A DNA stretch of 5,043 nucleotides from TMP-24 sp964600685. Its GTDB lineage: Bacteria; Pseudomonadota; Alphaproteobacteria; Rhodobacterales; Rhodobacteraceae. The stretch covers positions 1 through 5,043 of the forward strand of contig CAZRKU010000148.1 in NCBI GenBank assembly GCA_964600685.1, written 5' to 3'. This document shows positions 1-5,043 of the stretch, in pieces (positions within the stretch are counted from its first letter, which is position 1; the number at the start of each line of letters is the position of its first letter). A program made the translations under genes and the position numbers. The notes below the pieces were generated by a model that ran no database searches, was not told the origin of the DNA, and worked only from the letters and a program-made list of their open reading frames with translations.

Positions 1-762
1 GTGAAATACTGGCAGTTCTCGGGGACGGGCTGGTTCGAGGTGCTGTTCGAACGCGACATGTTCGACAACACCGTGTCGCTTGCCGACGCCCATCTCGGCA
101 TCCTGTGGCGGTCGGTCAAGCTGGCGGCGATCACCACCGTCGTCACGCTGATCCTGGGTTTTCCGACCGCCTACTTCATCGCCACAAGGGCACGGCAGCG
201 CCGCGATCTGTGGCTCTTTCTGATCACCATCCCGTTCTGGACCAACCTCCTGATCCGCACCTTCGCCATTCAGGAGGTGTTCCGCAACGAGGGCGTGCTG
301 AACCTGGCTCTGATCAGGGCCGGGCTGATCGACCAGCCGATCCAGATCATGTTCACCGATGCGGCCATCCTTCTGGGCATGGGCTATGTCTACCTGCCGC
401 TGATGGTGCTGCCGCTTTACGCGAGCCTGGAGAAGTTCGACTTCCGCCTGGCCGAGGCGGCCGCCGATCTCTACGCGAACAATTCCCGCGTGCTGCGCCG
501 GATCATCGTGCCGATGGTGATGCCCGGCATCGTCGCCGGCTCGATCCTGGTCTTCATCCCCTCGCTCGGCGCCTATGTCACGCCGCGCCTCCTGGGTGGC
601 GGCAAGACCCTGATGCTGGGCAATCTGATCGAGCTGCAGTTCGGGCAGGGCCGCAACTGGCCGCTGGGGGCGGCGTTGTCGATCAGCCTGACGGCGATCG
701 TCATGCTGTCGCTGATCGTCTATGTCCGCGCGACCTCGACGACGGAGGCGCGTCATGGCTAG
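1..762 (+). CDS. potB: Polyamine-type ABC transporter permease, PotB/PotH family (probably 5'-partial)
   Basis: This is one of the two inner-membrane permease subunits of a spermidine/putrescine-family importer. Five membrane segments are visible, at about residues 36-60, 69-88, 119-141, 172-196 and 223-243. The cytoplasmic EAA loop that docks the ATPase begins at E152 (EAAADLYA) and ends in IIVP near 168-171. The segment LLGGGKTLMLGNLIELQFG (197-215) followed by RNWPLGAA is typical of PotB. Family members usually have six membrane segments and about 270-300 residues. Here the first segment is missing and the frame is open from the first base, so the GTG at position 1 is probably an internal Val codon and the gene starts upstream. 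The conserved Gly of the EAA loop is Tyr158. The gene overlaps the next permease by 8 bases, indicating co-translation. The family assignment is firm; polyamine as the actual substrate is inferred. Confidence 0.88.
   Translation: MKYWQFSGTGWFEVLFERDMFDNTVSLADAHLGILWRSVKLAAITTVVTLILGFPTAYFIATRARQRRDLWLFLITIPFWTNLLIRTFAIQEVFRNEGVLNLALIRAGLIDQPIQIMFTDAAILLGMGYVYLPLMVLPLYASLEKFDFRLAEAAADLYANNSRVLRRIIVPMVMPGIVAGSILVFIPSLGAYVTPRLLGGGKTLMLGNLIELQFGQGRNWPLGAALSISLTAIVMLSLIVYVRATSTTEARHG
744..748 (+). promoter_or_regulatory. Ribosome binding site deciding the PotC-like start
   Basis: GGAGG lies inside the end of the upstream permease gene, with a 6-base spacer to the ATG at 755. It favours that start over the in-frame ATG at 722. 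The 722 start would add an Arg-rich leader (MSARPRRRRRV) that has no function I recognise and would deepen the overlap to 41 bases. Confidence 0.75.
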
Positions 763-1555
763 ACGCCATTCCGTCCAGCGCCAGCGCGGCTTCACCCTGA
801 TCGCGCTGTTCTGCTTCGTGCTTCTCTACCTGCCGATGGTGGTGCTGGTGGCCTATGCCTTCAACGCCGGTGCCACCACGAGCAGCTGGGACGGCTTCTC
901 GCTGCGCTGGTTCCGCGCCGCCGCCGCCAACGACCGGATCGTCGATGCCACGCTGCGCTCGTTGACGATCGCGCCCATCGCCGGGCTGATCGCCACCGTC
1001 GCGGCAACGATGGCGGCGCTGGCCACCACGCGGACCGCGCCCTACCCTGGGCTGACCTTCAAATACGCCTTCATCAACCAGCCGCTGATGGTGCCGGAGA
1101 TCGTCACCGCCGTGGCGCTGCTGGTGGTGTTTTCCCAAGTGAAAGTCTGGACCGGCTATTCCGGGCTTGGCTACCTGATCGCCGCCCATACCGCCTTTTG
1201 CATTCCCTTCGCCTATCTGCCGATCCGGGCGCGGCTGGAGACAATGGACCTGACGCTGGAACGCGCCGCGGCGGATCTTTACGCCCGGCCCTGGATGGTG
1301 TTCCGCCGCGTCACCCTGCCGCTTTTGTGGCCGGGCGTCCTGGCGGGCTTCATGCTGGCCTTCGTCGTCTCGCTCGACGACGTGGTGATCACCGAATTCG
1401 TCAAATCCGCCGGGCAGGAAACGCTGCCGACCTACATGCTGGGTCAGCTGCGCCGCCAGACCACGCCCGAGATGAACGCCATCTCGACGGTGTTCCTGGC
1501 GGTCTCGATCGCCGTCGTCACCCTGTTCTTTTTCCTGAGCCGCAAGACCGACTGA
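755..1555 (+). CDS. potC: Polyamine-type ABC transporter permease, PotC/PotI family
   Basis: This is the second inner-membrane permease subunit, expected to pair with the PotB-like protein and a cytoplasmic ATPase. The 266-residue product is the usual family length. Six membrane segments are visible, at about residues 13-35, 66-90, 104-128, 136-155, 189-209 and 243-262. The ATPase-docking loop is ERAAADLYARPW (169-180) followed by VTLPL. The PotC hallmark SLDDVVITEFV (206-216) is present, followed by ETLPTYML and RRQTTPEMNAIST (233-245). The start at 755 is supported by GGAGG 6 bases upstream, and the gene overlaps the upstream permease by 8 bases. Two departures from the EAA consensus are visible: Arg170 occupies the place of the motif's Glu (with Glu169 beside it), and Tyr176 replaces the conserved Gly. 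Import of polyamines is inferred from the family; related transporters can carry other organic amines. Confidence 0.92.
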   Translation: MARRHSVQRQRGFTLIALFCFVLLYLPMVVLVAYAFNAGATTSSWDGFSLRWFRAAAANDRIVDATLRSLTIAPIAGLIATVAATMAALATTRTAPYPGLTFKYAFINQPLMVPEIVTAVALLVVFSQVKVWTGYSGLGYLIAAHTAFCIPFAYLPIRARLETMDLTLERAAADLYARPWMVFRRVTLPLLWPGVLAGFMLAFVVSLDDVVITEFVKSAGQETLPTYMLGQLRRQTTPEMNAISTVFLAVSIAVVTLFFFLSRKTD

Positions 1556-1575
1556 CCTGCAACCAAACCATCGAC

Positions 1576-1582
1576 AAGGGGG
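1576..1582 (+). promoter_or_regulatory. Ribosome binding site of the binding-protein gene
   Basis: AAGGGGG lies 5 bases before the ATG at 1588. It fixes the start of the binding protein so that a signal peptide stands at the N-terminus. The same frame is open further upstream (ATG at 1198), but that extension lies inside the permease gene and would bury the signal peptide. Confidence 0.8.
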
Positions 1583-1587
1583 AATTC

Positions 1588-2619
1588 ATGCGACTGCATC
1601 TGACCGCCGCCTCGGGCCTCGCCATCTTGGCAAGCCTTGGCCCCGCCCGGGCCGAAGGTGTGCTGAACATCTTCAATTGGGGCGATTACACCAACCCCGA
1701 GCTGATCGCGAAGTTCGAGGACACCTATGACATCAAGGTGACGATCACCGATTTTGATTCCAACGAAACGGCACTGGCCAAGGCACGGCAGGGTGGCAAC
1801 GACTTCGACATCGTGGTGCCGACCTCGACCTCGATGCCGATCTGGATCGCCGAGGGGCTGCTTCTGGAAACCCGCCCCGACCAGATGGAGAACTTCAGGA
1901 ACGTCGACCCGCGCTGGGTGGACGTGCCGTTCGATCCGGGCCGCCGCTACAGCGTGCCGTGGCAATGGGGGACCACCGGCGTCACCGTCAACACCGAGGT
2001 TTACGGCGGCGACCCCAACACCAGCGCCATCTTCTTCGATCCGCCCGAGGATCTGGTCGGCAAGATCAACATTGTGCCGGAAATGAACGACGTCATTTAT
2101 CTGGCCATCCGGTATCTGGGCGGCGATGCCTGCACGACCGACATGGAGCTGCTGCGCAAGGTCCGCGACAAGCTGGTCGAGGCGCGGCCGAAATGGGTGT
2201 CGATGGATTACACCAACATCGACCGGTTCACCGCGAACGACTATGCCGCCGCGATGAACTGGAGCGGGGGGTCACTGCGCATCCGTCTGGCTGACCCGCG
2301 CTTTGTCTATGGCTACCCGAAGGAAGGCTATCCGATCTGGATGGACAATGTGGCCGTCCTGAAATCGGCACCGAATGTCGAAAACGCCAAGCTGTTCCAG
2401 AACTTCATCATGGACCCGGAGAACGCGGCGCTGATTTCGGCCTATGCGCGCTATGCCAACGGGATCATCGGCTCCGAAGCCTTCATGTCCGAAGACATGC
2501 GGGACGCGCCCGAGATCGTGATCCCGGCCGAATTCGTCGACAAGGGCGAATTCACCGAGGCCTGCGCGCCGGAAGTGACCGAGCTTTACACGCAGATCTG
2601 GACCGATCTGCTGAAGTAG
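1588..2619 (+). CDS. potD: Periplasmic polyamine-type substrate-binding protein, PotD/PotF family
   Basis: This secreted protein captures the substrate in the periplasm and delivers it to the permease pair. The product has 343 residues, the usual family length. Residues 1-22 form a signal peptide with a hydrophobic core (8-18) and an A-R-A cleavage site before E23. The mature protein opens with LNIFNWGDYTNPEL (26-39), the family's first strand and ligand-contact segment. DSNETALAK (57-65), FDIVVP (73-78), VPWQWGTTGVTVN (123-135) and WMDNVAV (251-257) follow. By alignment from memory with E. coli PotD/PotF, likely pocket residues are W31, D33, Y34, T79, E165, D168, W225, W251 and D253. This acidic and aromatic set suits a cationic amine. 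Cys182 and Cys326 could form a disulfide, but not obviously at the PotF positions. A hairpin follows the stop codon. The symbol reflects the gene order; the substrate could be a diamine, a polyamine or a relative. Confidence 0.92.
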   Translation: MRLHLTAASGLAILASLGPARAEGVLNIFNWGDYTNPELIAKFEDTYDIKVTITDFDSNETALAKARQGGNDFDIVVPTSTSMPIWIAEGLLLETRPDQMENFRNVDPRWVDVPFDPGRRYSVPWQWGTTGVTVNTEVYGGDPNTSAIFFDPPEDLVGKINIVPEMNDVIYLAIRYLGGDACTTDMELLRKVRDKLVEARPKWVSMDYTNIDRFTANDYAAAMNWSGGSLRIRLADPRFVYGYPKEGYPIWMDNVAVLKSAPNVENAKLFQNFIMDPENAALISAYARYANGIIGSEAFMSEDMRDAPEIVIPAEFVDKGEFTEACAPEVTELYTQIWTDLLK

Positions 2620-2643
2620 CGCACCCGACAAGATTGCTGTCCT

Positions 2644-2671
2644 GGACCGGCCCCCTGCGGGCGGCCGGTCC
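2644..2671 (+). terminator. GC-rich intergenic hairpin after the binding-protein gene (attenuator or mRNA stabiliser)
   Basis: GGACCGGCC (2644-2652) and GGCCGGTCC (2663-2671) are perfect 9-bp inverted repeats around a 10-base loop. The loop itself (CCCTGCGGGC) could pair further. No strong U-tract follows; only ATTTCT at 2681-2686 is T-rich. I therefore read it as a leaky terminator or 3' stabiliser rather than a full stop. Such structures often follow binding-protein genes in ABC operons and raise their expression relative to downstream genes. The spacer 2620-2717 holds no other recognised signal apart from the amidase ribosome binding site. Confidence 0.6.
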
Positions 2672-2706
2672 TCGGGCCCCATTTCTCAAAGACCACCTGC
2701 AACGCC

Positions 2707-2711
2707 GGAGG
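2707..2711 (+). promoter_or_regulatory. Ribosome binding site deciding the amidase start
   Basis: GGAGG lies 6 bases before the ATG at 2718. It excludes the in-frame ATG at 2634, which would place the intergenic hairpin inside the coding region and add a non-conserved 28-residue extension. Confidence 0.8.
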
Positions 2712-2717
2712 CGTAAG

Positions 2718-4145
2718 ATGACCGATCTCGACCTGTGCTACCTGCCCGCGCACGAGGCGCTGCGCCGGTTCAAAGCCAAGACGCTGTCGCCGGCAGAGCT
2801 GATGGAGGCGACGATCCGCCGCGCCGAGGCCACCAAGGGCACGGTCAACGCCCTGACCTACACCCATTTCGACGAGGCGATGGACCTCGCCCGCAAGGCC
2901 GAGGCGAAATATGCCAATGGCGCGCCGACCCGGGCGCTGGAGGGGCTGCCGGTCGGCATCAAGGATGAAAGCGAGATCAAGGGCAAGCCGACCTCGTCGG
3001 GCTCGCTGATCCTGAAGGATCATGTCGCCGACCGGACCTCGACGATGAACGCCCGCATCATGCGGGCAGGCGGCATCGTCCATGCCCGCACCGCGACGCC
3101 GGAATTCTGCTGTGCGGCCACCACCTGGTCGCGGCTCTGGGGCGTCACCCGCAATCCGTGGAGCCTGGATCACACCTGCGGCGGCTCATCGGGCGGGGCC
3201 GGGGCCTCGCTGGCCGCGGGCACCTCGGCGCTCGCGACCGGCTCGGACATCGGCGGCTCGATCCGCATTCCGGCCGCCGCCTGCGGCGTGGTGGGCTACA
3301 AGCCGCCCTATGGCCGCAACCCCGATGATCCGCCCTTCAACCTTGATTTCTTCTGCCACACCGGGCCGATGGCGCGGACCGTCACCGACGCGATCCTGCT
3401 GCAGAACGTCATGGCCGGGCCCAGCCCGCAGGATATCGCGACCCTGCGCCCGAAGCTGCGGCTGCCGCTCGACTACAAGCCGATCCGCGGCTGGAAAATC
3501 GCCTTCTCGATGGACCTTGGATTTTTCGAGGTCGACCCCGATGTGCGCCGGAACACGCTGGCCGCTCTGGACACCTTCCGCGATCTGGGGGCGGAAGTGG
3601 TCGAGGTCGATCTCGGCTGGAAATGGGAGGCGCTGCAGGCCGGGATGACCTATCTCGAACATCTGTTCGGCGGCTACCTCTCGGCGCTCTTGGCCGACCA
3701 CGCCGACGAGATGACGACCTACGCCCGGCAGTTCGCGGAAAAGGGCAGCAAGTCCAAGGCGCTGGATTTCGTCAAGAGCCTTGAGATCATCAATGACATG
3801 TATCAGACCTTCGGGCCGATGATGGAGAAGTACCAGGCCTTCATCTGCCCGACCAACGCCCTGCCGGCGGTCAGCGCCGATTTCGACCATTCCAGGGACG
3901 AACTCACCATCGACGGCAAGATCGTCAATCCGATGCTCGGCTGGGCGATGACCACGCCCTTCAACATGCTGAGCCGCTGCCCGGTGATCTCGGTGCCCTC
4001 GGGCCGGGCAGGTAACGGCGTGCCGACCGGCATCCAGATCGTCGGCCGCAGCTATTGTGACGCCGATGTGTTCCGTGCGGCGATGGCCTATGAAACGGCG
4101 CGGGGGCCGTGGTATCACGACGCCCGGACCCGGCCCGCGCTGTGA
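2718..4145 (+). CDS. Amidase-signature family hydrolase
   Basis: This predicted cytoplasmic hydrolase of C-N amide bonds has 475 residues, a normal length for the amidase-signature family. The Ser-cisSer-Lys catalytic triad is complete: Lys82 in GLPVGIKDE, the bridging Ser157 in CGGSSGGAG (154-162), and the nucleophile Ser181 in GSDIGGSIRIPAAACG (175-190). The 24-residue gap between the two serines matches characterised family members. KPPYGR (195-200), GPMARTVTDA (216-225), and the C-terminal PFNMLSRCPVISVPSG (414-429) and GVPTGIQIVG (434-443) blocks are also typical. It is not likely to be GatA: no gatB or gatC is adjacent, and the context is a transporter operon. It may cleave an amide in the imported compound, releasing ammonia or an amine; this is inferred from neighbours only. 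Family members act on very diverse amides, so the substrate cannot be read from sequence. It lies 98 bases after the binding-protein gene. Confidence 0.92.
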   Translation: MTDLDLCYLPAHEALRRFKAKTLSPAELMEATIRRAEATKGTVNALTYTHFDEAMDLARKAEAKYANGAPTRALEGLPVGIKDESEIKGKPTSSGSLILKDHVADRTSTMNARIMRAGGIVHARTATPEFCCAATTWSRLWGVTRNPWSLDHTCGGSSGGAGASLAAGTSALATGSDIGGSIRIPAAACGVVGYKPPYGRNPDDPPFNLDFFCHTGPMARTVTDAILLQNVMAGPSPQDIATLRPKLRLPLDYKPIRGWKIAFSMDLGFFEVDPDVRRNTLAALDTFRDLGAEVVEVDLGWKWEALQAGMTYLEHLFGGYLSALLADHADEMTTYARQFAEKGSKSKALDFVKSLEIINDMYQTFGPMMEKYQAFICPTNALPAVSADFDHSRDELTIDGKIVNPMLGWAMTTPFNMLSRCPVISVPSGRAGNGVPTGIQIVGRSYCDADVFRAAMAYETARGPWYHDARTRPAL

Positions 4146-4163
4146 CGGCGCGCCTCCGGCCGC

Positions 4164-4170
4164 AGGAAGG
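4164..4170 (+). promoter_or_regulatory. Probable ribosome binding site of the TetR gene
   Basis: AGGAAGG lies 10 bases before the ATG at 4181, a slightly long but workable spacing. It supports the ATG over the in-frame GTG at 4142, which has no good Shine-Dalgarno sequence in front of it and would depend on coupling to amidase translation. Confidence 0.55.
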
Positions 4171-4180
4171 GCTGACGATC

Positions 4181-4852
4181 ATGGGCGACGACCTGCCATC
4201 CGCTGCAGCGGGAGACCGCGCTGCCACCCCCGACCGGCGGCGGCTGCGCGGCGACGCCAGCGCCCAGCGCATCATCGACGCCACCATCGAGGTGATCGCC
4301 GACGAGGGGCTGGCGGCCGTGACCATGCAGCGCGTCGCCGCCAAGGTCGGATCGTCGAACGCGCTGGTGGTGTTTCACTTCGGCAGCAAGGACAATCTCT
4401 TCCGCGCCGTCCTGCAGTTCCTGAGCGACCAGTTCGAGCTGTTGTGGACCGAGATGGTCCGCACCCCGGACCGGCCGCCGGAAGAGCGGCTGCGCGCGGC
4501 CATCGACTGTGCGCAGCATTTCACCCGCCAGCATCCGAAATGGGTCTCGGCCTGGGTGGTTTTCGGCAGCGACCGCCGGGCCTTGCAGGTCGACCGCATG
4601 ATCAGCTTGCCGAACGACCTGACCTACAAGAACGAAGCGCGCGCCTTGATCGACGAGGTCGCCCGTGCTGGCGGCTATGCCAGTGTCGACACCGATACGG
4701 TGGCCGAATGCCTCAACTATCTGGTGCAAGGCGCCTGGTACTGGGACAATGCCAACCCCGATGCCGTGCGTCCGGGCGCGATGCGCAAGGGCGCGCTAAT
4801 GCTGCTCAGCCATGTGTTCCCGCGGCATTTTGCGGTGAACGAATCCGGTTAG
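4181..4852 (+). CDS. TetR-family transcriptional regulator, BetI-like
   Basis: This is a predicted dimeric DNA-binding repressor of 223 residues. The N-terminal domain shows the TetR pattern: helix RIIDATIEVIADEGLAAVTM (30-49), then a helix-turn-helix at about 47-66 ending in VFHFGSKDNLFRAVL (64-78). The ligand domain (about 80-215) resembles the BetI-type C-terminal domain, with HPKWVSAWVVFGSD (118-131) and a late YLVQGAWYWDN helix (180-190). Residues 1-25 are a polar, probably disordered tail. An in-frame GTG at 4142 overlaps the amidase stop as GTGA and would add 13 residues; an ATG at 4109 is less likely. Position at the end of the transport-amidase operon suggests control of that operon, with the imported compound or its product as effector. 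No operator was identified, and the operon's main promoter is probably outside the window. The family call is firm; the ligand is unknown. Confidence 0.9.
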   Translation: MGDDLPSAAAGDRAATPDRRRLRGDASAQRIIDATIEVIADEGLAAVTMQRVAAKVGSSNALVVFHFGSKDNLFRAVLQFLSDQFELLWTEMVRTPDRPPEERLRAAIDCAQHFTRQHPKWVSAWVVFGSDRRALQVDRMISLPNDLTYKNEARALIDEVARAGGYASVDTDTVAECLNYLVQGAWYWDNANPDAVRPGAMRKGALMLLSHVFPRHFAVNESG

Positions 4853-5013
4853 CCGGTACGCCTGCGGCTTTGGATGCACTTCGTGCCCGCGCAACCTGCC
4901 CGAGTTCGGCACGGCCTATGCCTTTGGTCGCACGGTCAACCCTCCAGACGTCCGGGTCTGCGAGCGTCTGAGGCAATGGGCACAGCGGGTGATGGCCGTC
5001 CATGTAAACAGGC
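4853..5013 (+). other. Spacer downstream of the TetR gene, no recognisable gene
   Basis: Neither strand shows a protein I recognise. One + frame is open without a stop from 4839 to the end of the window, but its only late starts are GTG 4989 and ATG 4992, and its sequence (for example AYAFGRTVNPPDVRVCERL) matches no family I know. The minus-strand frames are short and one runs antisense into the TetR gene. I treat the region as intergenic, though the tail of a degenerate gene cannot be excluded. No U-tract terminator is visible after the TetR stop; only a small CCGG-TTAG-CCGG palindrome (4845-4856) spans the stop codon. Confidence 0.5.
4945..4970. repeat. Small overlapping inverted repeats in the downstream spacer
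   Basis: CAGACG (4945-4950) is complementary to CGTCTG (4965-4970). CAGAC (4945-4949) can instead pair with GTCTG (4956-4960), giving two mutually exclusive stems sharing one arm. No T-run follows on either strand, so it is a poor intrinsic terminator. The compact dyad 4945-4960 has the geometry of a small operator, but nothing else supports that. Confidence 0.35.
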
Positions 5014-5041
5014 TTGACGAGGGAAAGGCTTCTCTCATAGT
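5014..5041 (+). promoter_or_regulatory. Candidate sigma-70-type promoter reading out of the window
   Basis: TTGACG (5014-5019) matches the -35 consensus at 5 of 6 bases. After a 16-base spacer, CATAGT (5036-5041) matches the -10 consensus at 4 of 6. The surrounding bases are visibly more AT-rich than the rest of the window. It would drive a gene beyond the right edge. Only a few bases of context remain, so chance is a real alternative. Confidence 0.35.
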
Positions 5042-5043
5042 TA

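Noticed and set aside
722..754. Upstream ATG at 722 for the second permease with an Arg-rich leader
   Set aside because: The ATG at 755 has GGAGG at the right spacing and gives a normal PotC N-terminus; the extension lies in overlapping coding sequence of the first permease.
1198..1587. N-terminal extension of the binding-protein frame
   Set aside because: It overlaps the PotC-like gene in another frame and would put the signal peptide in the middle of the protein.
1582..1587. GAATTC directly before the binding-protein ATG, resembling a cloning junction
   Set aside because: GAATTC occurs at several other places within coding sequence here (for example near 1394, 2529 and 3103), and both flanks belong to the same natural operon.
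3186..4118. Long minus-strand open frame opposite the amidase gene
   Set aside because: Long antisense frames are expected in GC-rich coding DNA; its translation shows no recognisable family, while the + strand has a complete amidase with triad.
2718..4145. Amidase as GatA of the tRNA-dependent amidotransferase
   Set aside because: No gatB or gatC neighbours are present, and the transporter-regulator context fits a catabolic amidase better.
4845..4856. CCGG-TTAG-CCGG palindrome across the TetR stop as a terminator
   Set aside because: The stem is only 4 bp and no T-run follows, so it does not support a terminator call.
4057..4971. Long + frame overlapping the TetR gene
   Set aside because: The translation is rich in Arg, Pro and Ala as expected of a shifted frame, with no recognisable domain; the TetR frame is clearly the coding one.
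4806..5003. Small minus-strand frame of 65 residues downstream of the TetR gene
   Set aside because: It runs antisense into the TetR coding region, has no recognised motif and no convincing ribosome binding site.

Overview
The window is about 5 kb of GC-rich DNA with densely packed genes, all on the + strand. GC-rich third codon positions, good Shine-Dalgarno sites and short or overlapping gene junctions point to an alphaproteobacterium, possibly Rhodobacterales-like. That taxonomic guess rests on composition and protein style only.

Positions 1-2619 hold three genes of a polyamine-type (spermidine/putrescine family) ABC importer in the order permease B, permease C, periplasmic binding protein. 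This matches the end of a classical potABCD operon. The first permease lacks its N-terminal membrane segment, so its true start is probably upstream of the window. The ATPase gene (potA-like) is absent here and probably also lies upstream. The two permease genes overlap by 8 bases, and the binding-protein gene follows after 32 bases.

Positions 2620-2717 are an intergenic spacer with a perfect 9-bp GC-rich inverted repeat. It is probably an attenuator or 3' mRNA stabiliser after the highly expressed binding-protein gene. Positions 2718-4145 encode an amidase-signature hydrolase with a complete Lys-Ser-Ser triad. Positions 4181-4852 encode a TetR-family regulator of the BetI-like kind. Its gene follows the amidase by 35 bases, or overlaps it by 4 bases if an in-frame GTG is used.

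Positions 4853-5043 hold no recognisable gene. They contain a small inverted repeat and, at the very edge, a plausible rightward sigma-70-like promoter in a more AT-rich stretch.

The simplest reading is one co-directional catabolic unit: a cationic, amine-like compound is imported, an amide bond may be hydrolysed by the amidase, and the TetR protein may sense the compound and repress the operon. The substrate is not known from sequence. I see no CRISPR array, mobile element, RNA gene or clearly novel system. The most interesting points are the mixed PotD/PotF-like binding pocket, the altered EAA loops of both permeases and the pairing of this transporter with an amidase.
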